Below, in pieces: positions 23,222-32,886 of a DNA stretch of 64,000 nucleotides. The notes beneath the pieces were generated by a model. That model was given only the letters and a program-made list of their open reading frames with translations, was not told the DNA's origin and made no database searches. Every line of letters starts with the position of its first letter. Positions within the stretch are counted from its first letter, which is position 1. The position numbers and the translations under genes are program-made. The DNA is from Amylostereum areolatum. Lineage: Eukaryota; Basidiomycota; Agaricomycetes; Russulales; Stereaceae. The stretch spans positions 889,861 through 953,860 of the forward strand of contig SAXG01000015.1 in NCBI GenBank assembly GCA_012932865.1, written 5' to 3'.

Positions 23222-24777
23222 ATGGACACTGTTCGGCGGCTACAGTTTGCTCTCGCTCACGTGCAGGAACTACATCAAGTTGGTCATTCCACGGGTGAGG
23301 TGTTAGCACCGAATGTTGATTGGTTGGAAGCATACAAGCGGGAATTCGTTTGTACCTTTACTACTGTCCCGCTCAACAAAACTGAACACCGTGTAGGGAG
23401 ATGGAAAAAAGGTCCAAGCGGAACTCTCGGCAGCAGGGCTGTCGGAGGATATCCCGTGGATCCGAAGCATGTTCAACGTAGCAAGCTCCGATCTCGCAAT
23501 GTCCGTTCACGGGTTTTTCGACGAGACAGTTCCCTTTCCAGACTTCGAGCCCATAGGCAATCGTTGGTGGAACATAGGAGGTGGGGTCTGCTATGAACTC
23601 ACTTCCTGTTGTGTATCATGGCACATGTTGATTCGTGCTTACCAGGCTATTATCGGAGGGTATCTCTTCCTGCCGATGACAAGATATTTCTGCCCGATTC
23701 GGATTCGGATGAGGACGTTCCGCTCAAGCCGACGCTTGAAGCACCATCGGATGAGGATAGCATCGACACTAATATTCTCCGCGTGCCCACTGTCACAAGG
23801 CCGCGGTTGAAGTGTCGAACGCCAATGCGCATCCAGGGTGACATAAACATGGTCGACCTCAGCAGTAACGGGAATCATCTCCTGATGTCGGACCCATCGG
23901 ACCCATTAGCACCATCGGAGCAGCTTGGAACCCTGGACAGCAGTATTACCTCCAATACCGAAAGTTTGCACTCAATTGATGGGACATGTTGGCCAAATCA
24001 GGTATCTATTTGATGTTGTATGATTTACCATGTGATCTGCTGACCTATATCAGGAGGACTGTGACAGGTGCTTTGCAAACCGAGCTCCTTGCTGGGCGAA
24101 ACCAAACGGCAATGCGTGTGTCCGATGTCATGGTTCGAAACAGCCTTGTACACATGTCACTCGTTCCACAAGCACAGATCGGATGATCTGGATCAGGCTT
24201 CGGGCTCGAGGAGAATGTCGTCGGCTTCCTGTGTACCGACCTCCGACTGCCGATGATATCCCAAGACCTCCAATGGGTTCGTTAGATGACAGCAATTTTG
24301 ACACTGGGGAAAACAAGGCGGACAGCGGAAAAGGGGTCAGGAAGGAACGGAAGAAAAAGGTGAGATTCAGCCTGGGCATAGAAGGTAGAGCGTCTCCGAA
24401 CTTCTTACTCAACCTCCCTACATGATATTTGGTTTGACGGTACTGCAGGTTCATCCACCGATTTGCATCACGCCGTAATCGGGCAGATTGATCAGATGCA
24501 AATATCTCTCATGGCTCGTATCAAAACATCCGCGGACGAGAGGTATCACATGATTCGGGAAGCAATGACTTCGGCGATGTCGGACCTTGCAACATTGAAG
24601 GAGAGAAACCATAGGATGAGGCAGGAGATGCATGCTTTTCGGAAGCATCTTCGTGCACTGGACAATGAGCTTACGGAAGTGCGGGGTGATATTGAAAAGA
24701 TTCAAAGACATCTTACTTTCATAGAGGAAACAACACCGATGTCGGAGGAGATCGAGGTCGGAGTTGTATCGGACTGA
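23222..24777 (+). CDS. Accessory protein C: ELSA-WW module, Zn2Cys6-spaced cluster, coiled coil
   Basis: Start ATG at 23222 (MDTVRRLQFALAHVQEL). An intron GTTTGT...CGTGTAG leads to exon 2: VQAELSAAGLSED, MFNVASSDLAMSV, ending NRWWNIGG. Exon 3 is an acidic linker (LPDSDSDEDVPLKP) ending SIDGTCWPNQ at 24000. Exon 4 has six cysteines spaced C-x2-C-x6-C-x8-C-x2-C-x6-C (CDRC, PCW, CVRC, PCTH), then a basic KERKKKVRFS patch. The last exon is a coiled coil (QMQISLMARIKTSADERYH; MRQEMHAFRKHLRALDNEL) with an acidic end and stop at 24775. The intron between the WPNQ motif and the cysteines is in the same place as in gene D. Paralogue of D and more distantly of the 15.2 kb gene. Function unknown; DNA binding is inferred. 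Confidence 0.75.
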
Positions 24778-24912
24778 CGTGTACAGACTTGGACACTGTA
24801 TTCAAAACATACGGTATTAAAAACATACAGACGTTTGGTGACATTGTACAGTGAAAAGGACCCGGTATTGTAACCCATATGCTATCATGGCCCCCAATGC
24901 TACTCCACCCAA

Positions 24913-26654
24913 TTACTCATTCTCCGACACCTCCGACTCGTCGTCGACTTGAATTGTACCCTGCAACTTGATTGGAGGGAGCCCATGGCTGGAGGAAACG
25001 CCCAGCGAGGGAACATTCCCAGAGGTGGTCAAAGTCGGCATCTTCTCGAGGCGTTTGGTGATATGTTGATATCTATAGTAGTCAGCCCAGAACATGTCGT
25101 CTATTACCTTTGCACGTTGCCTCATCTTGACCACGGACTCCAGGAGGCGAGAAGTCTCTGCCTCCTGCTCCTTTAGGTCAGAGACAATCGCCTTGACCGA
25201 CTCTTCGAATGCATCCAAGGCCGTATCGGCCTGGTTGAGAACCTGCTCTTGCAGCAGCAGTCCCCCGCGTCGAGCAAGGCCTTGAACAAACCTGCCGAAG
25301 GCGGCAGATTCCTCCTGCAGGTCCGCTTCGGCTACCGATGCATGAGTTCTGTTGGAATAAGAGAGAAGACATTACATACCTTGTTCACCATGGACGGCGT
25401 CGGAGTAGGGGTCGTCGTCATCACTCTCCTCCTCGTCGGAGGAGTACCGGAAGACCACCTTTTGGGCTGCACGACGCTGCGGGCGAGGACGGTGAGCGTT
25501 CGCGGTGTTTGTCGGACTCGGAGGATGTGTGCTGGCGGGAGGAGTCGTCGGAGCGGATGGGGGAAGGGCAGGGCGCCAGAGAACTTGCTTCGGAGCGTGT
25601 GGAGTTTTGCAGAGGGCGAGGTATGCTTGTTTTGTTGTTCGGGTGGTCTCCTTGGTCTTGTGCGAGCAGTCAAGGCCATTCTCGATGCAATGGATGCACG
25701 ACCACGCACGGCCGCTGTTCCAGCACCCCACACCGGCTTCTTTGCATGAGTAGCATGATTGCTATTCAAAGCGGGTGAGTTCGTGAAGAAGAACAAACAA
25801 AACGGACGGAACGTACCTCGTTCGTCCACCAGGACGGATGCAGGGGGTCGGTATAGACTCTGTCGGCGACGTCGGACACAATGGCGCCAGAGGCTGGCCC
25901 AGGGGGTGGCAGCCTAGGTCGAGACTTTGACCTCGACGAAACTTCGGCGCCTTGGTAATCGGAGTCGGAGCCGTCGGAGGCAGACGGATCGGAGTCGTAA
26001 GGGACTCGAATGTGTGGGCGTGTGATTTGGAGGGGTGGCGTAAGATAAACAGTGGGGGGGAGATCCGTGCTGACGGTGGAAGGGGCGGCCAGTGGGCTGT
26101 TCAATACGTTCAGCTGAGGGGGGGGGAGGGTGATGTCGAGTGAAGTGTCGGCGTCGGCGATCGGAGCCATCGGCGGGTTCCGCGACGTGGGGGAGATGAT
26201 GTTCTTCACCCAGAATGCTGCATACAAATGGTAAGAATGGCATGCGAGCAGCACGGAGCGCCAACACACCTCTATGCCCGTGATCCGCGGCCACCTCCCA
26301 CCACCTCCGTTTGGTGACCAGCACCAGGTTGATGGTGCGTGCACGCTCGACCCGACCATCCCGAGAGCGTTGGACGTTGAAGAGGGCTGTGATAAGCCGG
26401 GGATACTCATTGATGTTCAGGGCGCGGGCCTCGTCAATGTAGCAGGCCAGAATTTGTTTCTAGACTTGTGTTAGAGTGAGTCAGAAAAGAAAAAAGAAAC
26501 GCACAAAGTAGCGGCTAAATGCCTTCCACCACTTGACGTTCGGCTCTCCTTGTGTGTTGGTGAGCGCGTGTACTGCGGTGAGGAGCTTGGCCTCGAGCCG
26601 CACGAATGTCGGTGAAAACGGGTGACTGTCGACGTCGAGAGGCGGGGAGGACAT
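24913..26654 (-). CDS. Accessory protein B: paralogue of A
   Basis: ATG chosen at 26654 (MSSPPLDVDSHPF), the position equivalent to gene A. Same exon plan: LEAKLLTAVHALTNTQGEP followed by KWWKAFSRYF; CYIDEARALNINEYP, QRSRDGRVERAR and KRRWWEVAADHGHRG; then AFWVKNIISP; a linker ending HPSWWTNE; then six cysteines (CYSC, VGCW, CIHC, DCSHKTK) spaced 2-6-8-2-6; a linker with an acidic DEEESDDDD stretch; and a coiled coil (MDAFEESVKAIVSDLKEQE; ESVVKMRQRAKVIDDMFW). Stop at 24913. The N-terminal exons and the cysteine exon are much more alike between A and B than the linkers and coiled coils, as expected if those parts hold the conserved function. Divergent from gene D. Confidence 0.75.
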
Positions 26655-26872
26655 GGCGATGAAAGGAGAAGAGGAGCAGCCCACAGAGCGAACAGACTTA
26701 ACGTGCGGCGTTGCCACGTCAGGTCACGTGACCATCTCGGCAACGGCCGACCTAAGCAAACGCGTCTGCCGACGAGTCGCGTCACACCCTCTTCCTCACC
26801 GCCCCTCCCCTTCCCTCTCCCCTGTTAACGTCTTTTTTCGCGTCTCCCATTGTTCCACTGTCCCCTGAAACC
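26655..26872. promoter_or_regulatory. Bidirectional promoter, pair 3
   Basis: About 220 bases between diverging starts, with TGCCACGTCA at 26712-26721 followed by GGTCACGTGACC, an inverted repeat around CACGTG. Pyrimidine-rich toward gene D (26785-26860). Confidence 0.5.
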
Positions 26873-28490
26873 ATGTCAGTCGTTTCGGATGGCCCTCCAA
26901 CCGTCATGCGCCTGCAGTACGCGCTCGCCTATGCGCTGGCGGTGTCTAGGAGGCCGAGAAAGGATGGACGCATTTTTTTGCCTGTGTCAACGTGGTGGGA
27001 CCGTTACATGGAAGAGATGGTGCGTCCTGTTTTTTTCCTGCTTACTCTGGGGCTTATTTTCGCGAAAGGTTGACGAGGCCCACATCCGATCGGAGCTGTC
27101 GGCGCACGGCGTGTTCAGCGGGTCGGAGCCCGACATCCACCCCATATTCGACATTGCGACCCCCGACATTGCTCAGCGGATTCTCGCCTTCAAGACCATT
27201 GACCTGCGCATTCCCACCCTCAAGCCCGGGGGAGAGCAGTGGTGGTTGCGCGGAGGTGTGTGGCATGTGAATATTGCCTCCGATGTCCCACTGACCTTTC
27301 GTCCCAGAGTTCTATCGCAGTGTGGACAACTCACCGAATGCGCGTGACCATTCATTCTCCCCCCCAGCCCCCAAGACGAATGCCATCATCACCGCCCCTG
27401 CCCCTGCCCCTGCTGCTGTTGTTTCGACCTCTAGACCTGCTCCGAATACCGACGGCTCCGACTCCGACGACTCCGAAGAGGGTGGCGCATTCATTGCGCC
27501 CCCCATCAAGCGACGTACCTTGAAGGCGGATGCCTCCGCACCCACGCCCATGGACGTCGACGAGGAAGGAGCCGAGCCGATGGCTGTGGACGACGTGGAG
27601 GTCATCCAGTCGGATGAGGACAGTGTCCATTCGATTGACGGCAAGGACTGGCCCAATCAGGTGCGTACTCGTCTCCTATGCATTGTATAATATCTCATAG
27701 CTCGCTAGACTCCCTGTGATCGGTGCAGGAAAACCGACGAACCGTGCTGGTCGACACCAGGGAACAGCACGTCGTGCTCTCGGTGCCAGTTCCGAAAGCA
27801 GGCATGCAGCCACTCGCAAAAGAACACTTTTACTTCCTACAAGAAATGGCTTGAGCTTCGGGCCGTGAAAAAGGTAAACCGGATTCCACTTTATCGGCGA
27901 CCTGAGAAAGGCCCCGATGAACGTGCTCCGACCCCGACGGCTCCGACGGCGGGTCCTTCTCGGCGGACCAAGGCGAAAGTCATAGTCGAGGTTGACGCTC
28001 CGATGAAGACCCGGGCGGCGAAGAAGGACAAGGGTAAGGGTGTTTCCCGTGCCACGAAAGGTATATTTCCGCTTTTTTTTTCTTTTGTTCTTTACTTTCT
28101 AATTTGTTTTTCACTTTTGCAGGTTCGATGAGTGACCTTGATGCTAGAATCGGGCACCATCTCGAAGCTTTCACGGCAACTCTGCTTGAGGCCATGAAGT
28201 CGGAGCAGGAGCAAACGGAGAAGGCCATCCAGGACGCCCTCAAGCCTGTCGTCGATGGCATCGCAAAACTCAAGGCGAAGAACAAGATGGTCTTGTATGA
28301 GCTCAACGAGCTCCACAAGTTCATGGGAAGTGTTGCCGATGATGCTGGCGAAGTTCGGGACCAGGCCGAGGCGGTGCAAGAGCAGTTAAAACGTGTGTTC
28401 GGCGATCAGGGTGGGGAGGAGGGGGAAGAGAAAGGGGGCGAAGAAGGGGGCGAGGATGAGGATGAGGATGAGGATGAGGATGAGGAGTGA
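26873..28490 (+). CDS. Accessory protein D: paralogue of C
   Basis: ATG at 26873 (ACCATGTCAG). Exon 1: VMRLQYALAYALAVSRRP...STWWDRYMEEM, ending at a GTGCGT donor near 27018. Exon 2: IRSELSAHGVFSGSE, IFDIATPDIAQRI, GGEQWWLRGG. Exon 3: acidic linker ending HSIDGKDWPNQ (27660). Exon 4: six cysteines, CDRC, PCW, CSRC, ACSH, spaced 2-6-9-2-6; the CDRCRK start is closest of the four to a classical Zn2Cys6 finger; it is followed by KKDKGKG-type basic sequence. Last exon: coiled coil (MSDLDARIGHHLEAFTATLL; KAKNKMVLYELNELHKFMG) and a run of Glu-Asp to the stop at 28488. Same intron positions as gene C. Last gene before the right TIR. Confidence 0.77.
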
Positions 28491-28764
28491 ATCTTGTACT
28501 GTAGACAGGGTATCGAATGTTCAAATCGTGTTCATGCTCATGGCTTGAGATCTGAGAGGTTCGGCACGCCGACGAACACACGCCGACAGGGTCCGACGAG
28601 ACCAAGGAGTCCGACGAGACCAAGGAGACGGGGTCCGATGGGGTCCGATGGGTCGGACCGGCGACAGACTCCGACATTCGCCAGACCACGAACTAATAGT
28701 ATTTAATTGCTACATTTCTACTATAGGTTCACTTAACTATGACTTCAACTAGTGTATACATGAA

Positions 28765-28877
28765 GCCCTCCATGGGCCCACGTGTGACCACACCCCATGG
28801 GCCCACCATGGGGTATGTGTCGGCAACACCTTATTTGACCTGTGAAGTATGTGTCTCAATGTCCTTATTTGGCTAAG
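28765..28877 (-). repeat. Right terminal inverted repeat of KDZ element
   Basis: Inverted partner of the left end; contains CACGTGTGACCACACC and the 24-base exact match at 28797-28820. The next bases outside (28878 on) become NLR-gene sequence by 28889. The subterminal stretch 28570-28680 again holds several TCCGAC or TCCGAT copies. Confidence 0.85.
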
Positions 28878-28888
28878 GGAGGTCTAGC

Positions 28889-30262
28889 CAGATCATCACT
28901 GAATCACTGCCACATATTTATCTCTCAGCCCTCGCTCTCTCCCCAACAGAGTCCTGTATTTTCCAGGAGTATAGGTCACATCTGCAAAGTGTTCCTACAG
29001 TTGCATCAGGTGATGTAAAATCTTGGCCATCAGGTCAAAAGGTATTCAGTGGACACTCTAAGGAGGTGACCTCTGTTGCATTCTCCTCAGATGAGACTCA
29101 GATTGTCTCTGGATCATGGGACAACACTGTGCGTCTCTGGGATGTGGCCTCTGGAAAGCAAATAGGTCATCCATTGCGGGGACATACCGATGGGGTGACC
29201 TCTGTTGCATTCTCCCCAGATGGTAGTCATATTGTCTCTGGATCAACTGACAAAACTGTGCGTCTCTGGGATGTGGCCTCTGGAAACCAAGCAGGCAATC
29301 CATTGCAGGGACATACAGACATGGTATTTGCTATTGCATTCTCCCCAGATGGCACTCAGATTGTCTCTGGATCAGATGACGATACTGTGCGTCTCTGGGA
29401 TGTGGCCTCTGGAAAGCAAGTGGGTGATCCATTGCAGGGACACACTGGATGGGTAAACTCTGTTGCATTCTCTCCAGATGGCACTCAGATTGTCTCTGGA
29501 TCAGCAGACAACACTGTGCGTCTCTGGGATGTGGCCTCTAGAAACCAAGCAGGCAATCCATTGCAGGGACATACAGATATGGTATTTACTATTGCATTCT
29601 CCCCAGATGGCACTCAAATTGTCTCTGGATCAGCTGATAAGACTGTGCATCTCTGGGATGTGGCTTCTGGAAAGCAAGTGGGTGACCTGTTACAGGGACA
29701 CACTGCTTCTGTGATCTCTGTTGCATTCTCCCCAGATGGCACTCAGATTGTCTCTGGATCAAGGGACAACACTGTGCATCTCTGGGATGTGGCCTCTGGA
29801 AAGCAAGTCGGTGATCCATTGCAGGGACACACTGACCCGGTGTCCTCTATTGCATTCTCTCCAGATGGCACTCAGATTGTGTCTGCGTCATATGATGGTA
29901 CTATCCGTATCTGGGATACTGAGTTCCACAATACACTTTATTCCCTGAAAGGTCTAGCCACATTGCCTCCAATGCATATACATCTTTCATCAGAGAAGAG
30001 ACATGCCCTCTGTAATTCCACACAGTTCTTATCTGAGGGTTTCAAACCTACCCATGTACGAGACTTGGTGAAAATGCAGGAGGATGGTTGGATCATTGGC
30101 CACAATGGAAACCTGCTGCTCTGGGTTCCTCTCTATTACCGTGACTTGTTGGTGAGGCCAAACATGCTCAAAATTATTGGGAAAACACCAGTAGAGCTAG
30201 ATCTGAGCCAGTTTGTTCATCATGGGAAGGACTGGACAAAGTGTTGGGTTGCTCCTATTTGA
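28889..30262 (+). pseudogene. 3' fragment of an NLR-like WD40 gene, cut at the KDZ end
   Basis: From 28889 the sequence matches 42253 onward of the complete gene at 38.9-44.7 kb (SLPHIYLSALALSPTES, IFQEYRSHLQSVPT). It has seven 43-residue WD40 repeats (one beta-propeller) and the same C-terminal domain (HIHLSSEKRHALCNS, QEDGWIIGHNGNLLLWVPLY, DWTKCWVAP), stop at 30260. The C2 and NACHT parts are absent. In frame, a TAA formed by the transposon end (CTAAG) stands three codons upstream of the homologous part. The downstream frame is intact, so a shorter WD40 protein could still be made from an internal Met (29066), but it would lack the nucleotide-binding switch. Confidence 0.85.
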
Positions 30263-30904
30263 GGCGCTGGAGAAAGTGAGTTCCTATTTATCATTTATTG
30301 TTTTACCACTGACATGAATAAACCTCACTGACAGTATGCCACCTGATTCCGTCAGGTCTTGTGTATGAGCTTGCACTATGTTCCGATCCGAATACCTGCC
30401 TCACTACTTTCCGCAAAACTGAATAAGAACAGTATTTTAGCATTGTGATCAAGTTGTAGTCGTAAGAATGCGCGCGCAGAAGGCGCAGGGGTTGGGTCAG
30501 GAAGTCAAAGTCGTGCAGTCATGAAGGTAATAAAGTAATGGCATGCATCGGAAGGCATGCATGCGTGCGGGACGTGGGCGTGCGGTGGAGTCGTGTGTGC
30601 GTGAGGGGATTAGCGGAGCGTACAGCGGGGGACGGTCTACAAATAAAAAGGTGTGTGCGGAGTGATGCAGGATACGAGGGTAAAAAATGAAAAGACGGAA
30701 GTGAGGAGAGGAGAGAAGAGACGAGAAGAAGGAACAGCACGGCTTTGTTGATTAAATAAGGGAGGTGTAGTAAGACATCGGGTCGTATACGGAGGAACAG
30801 GCAGATGAGCGTAAACAGTGAGATGGAGATGGTAGATGGAAAAGTCGGAACAGAAAACGGGGAAAACATATGTCTACATATAAACAAACCGCAGAAACGG
30901 CGTC
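30263..30904. other. Duplicated intergenic DNA
   Basis: Homologous to 44657-45300 over its length; no gene. Contains the shared words GCATGCATCGGAAGG and GAATGCGCGCGCAGAAG. Confidence 0.6.
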
Positions 30905-31690
30905 GATTGGGCTCGCGCTCCTTGTCGCGCCTGTGCGTGTGTCCATGTCCGTGGCTGTGCCCGTGCTGCTGCCGGTACGCCTGCGTGTCGTGGCTATTAG
31001 AGCACGCGTGCTTCGAGTGATGAGCGTGGTGGCTCGGCGCATGGGAGGAAGATGAAGGCGCTGGGGACGCGCGCGAGCTCGGCCATGGGAAGGAGGCGAA
31101 AAGGCGCTAGAGGAATGGTGCTTGGCGCGCGGGTTGGGGGGTTGGCGCGGCGTACTGCTGTTACAGGTCAATACTTCTCGGTGGATAGTATAAGAACGCG
31201 TAGAAAAGAACGTACGCGGATGTCTACGCGGCCACCGGAAGGCGGAACGACGATGAGCGTCTGCCCGGCTTTCTTCGGCGGGTCGTAGCAAATGATATGC
31301 GCGTGCTTGTTCGGACCGTACTGTGTCTGTATGGGGGCGTTGGCGGGGAGCGTCGCGGCGAGCCGTGGGGAGAGGTTCGACATCGGAAGGAGCGGGCCCG
31401 TGCCAGGTGGCGGCTGCACAGCGTAGGCATAGGTCAGGGAGTGCTAGTTAAGTTACCGTCGGGCAGCGGTGCCGCGAGGGTTTTTGGAGCGGGAAGGGTG
31501 AGAGTTGGACCGCGAGCGGGTGTGCGTGTGCGGGTGGCCGACGCCGCGCGTGCGGGTGTGAGAGGAGGAGGCGGGGAGGAGTGTAGAGAGGCGAGGGGGG
31601 GATGCAGGCGGAGATGTGGCGGTGTGTGTTTTCTGAACCCAGTTCGAGATGTGCGCCTGGGTGGCCGAGAATAGTCGTATTCCGGAGGGG
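30905..31690 (-). pseudogene. Broken copy of the 45.3-46.2 kb gene
   Basis: Aligned with the intact gene, this copy has at least three lesions: a net 22-base deletion near 31667 shortly after the start (frameshift, and the original ATG is changed), a Lys codon turned to TAG in exon 2 at 31107-31109, and loss of the Arg-rich end including the native stop around 30910. The PPKKAGQTLIVVPPSGGRVD block is still readable. Not expected to give a full product. Confidence 0.8.
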
Positions 31691-31850
31691 ACATCCGGCG
31701 GCTGTGTGGGGATGGCGAAGCGGAAGGAGGTGGATGTATGCGTGGAATCTGGCGTAGAATATGAGTATATGCGCGCAAGAAAGGAGGGAGAGGGACGGAC
31801 GCGGGAGGTGGGAAAGCGGAGTGAATGACGAGAGTTGAGAGGGGGATTCA

Positions 31851-32886
31851 ATTTGTTCAGTTACCACGTTCGTTGAGCGGTGAGGATATCAGACAAACCG
31901 ATTGGTCTTGGAACAGGGCGACGATCGGAGTGCGAGGATGGAAGCGACGAGATGGCATCAGCTTGTGGGACGTGTGGGCGAAGGAGACTTGAAGGACGGC
32001 GAAAACTGGGGAGAGGAGACCGTGCCGAGGATGGTTGCGTTTGAGACGCCGTGACGCCGCCCAGAGGGACACACCTTCAAAGCATGTTGTCAGAGACCGT
32101 GCGAGCGTAAACAGTAAAAAAGGACGCACCTATCCCAAACCCCTCAGTTAATGCTCATTCCCCATCGCCCTCCGTTCATTGCATATATGCGAGTTTGTCG
32201 ACAGCGCCCAAGAAACGACACACCGCCCACCATGGTTGAAGAAGCGACTCGCGCGAGCCAACAGTGTACTTAAAAGGTTAGCAGTGTGACGAAGTGGCAG
32301 TTGAGAGGTGAAAGCGAGAAAGGTGGTGATTTGGTGGTGGTGGTGGTGGTGGTGGTGGTGGTGTAAGGAAGAAGTTGTTTTGGCGGCAATTGACATCGTC
32401 GCCGGTTGCCGAACACAACGACATCCTGGACTTTCTCCTCTTCGTTCATCTCCGCGATCATCGACCACCCACCGACCATCCAACCTTCCGCAGGGTACGG
32501 CGCCGCTCAGACTCGACGTGGATATGTGTCAACCACCGCGTCGACAAGCCTCCGTGTGGCATGCACCACGGAAGCGAACCTTTATTGGATGCGCGTTGGG
32601 ATATCCAGCCGTGCGTTTGTTTTCCCTCGCACTCCCGCTCATGCTCAATGTGCTCTGAAAGCCCCTCTACACACGCCTGCTATTCCTGTCATCCTCTCGC
32701 GCGCTCCAAGCACGGCTCATGCAAGGACCATCAAGCATCGTCCACCGGATGAGTCGATGACCACACGCTCACGTCAACCTATCCCACCGTGCGTGCTGTT
32801 TCCTCTTGGTTTTCCCTCACCGCTCTGCACGCCCGTTCACGCTCGATACGCCCTGGGCACACAGCCTGTCCTCTCACCGTCCGCCT
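31851..32886. other. No supported gene; GGT microsatellite
   Basis: A (GGT)n tract of ten units lies at 32333-32363. A minus-strand frame at 31857-32129 has some Leu/Arg-rich coding look but no splice partner that I can defend. Confidence 0.4.

Larger units (their letters stand above)
10145..28877. mobile_element. About 18.7 kb KDZ-type DNA transposon with accessory genes
   Basis: Both ends carry matching inverted sequence: left 10145 onwards starts CTTAGTCAAATA, right (read on the minus strand from 28877) starts CTTAGCCAAATAAGG, and both continue to a 24-base exact match (10203-10226 and 28797-28820) beginning ACACATACCCC. Inside are a spliced KDZ transposase (10.5-14.4 kb), one long minus-strand gene, and three divergent gene pairs. 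The whole interval is dense in TCCGAC/GTCGGA. KDZ elements (Kyakuja, Dileera, Zisupton) are known to be abundant and large in mushrooms and to carry other genes. No 8-base target duplication is visible at the outer edges (gcacataa versus ggaggtct), so the present flanks are probably rearranged. Confidence 0.82.
28889..31850 (+). repeat. Segmental duplication, copy 1
   Basis: Direct counterpart of 42253-46410: NLR 3' end, the intergenic 30263-30900 stretch, and the minus-strand neighbour are all in the same order and orientation. The match fades by about 31850. Confidence 0.85.

Noticed and set aside
10145..28877. TET/JBP dioxygenase gene in the KDZ element
   Set aside because: Mushroom KDZ elements are known to be linked with such genes, but I found no convincing HxD...H motif block in any spliced frame here.
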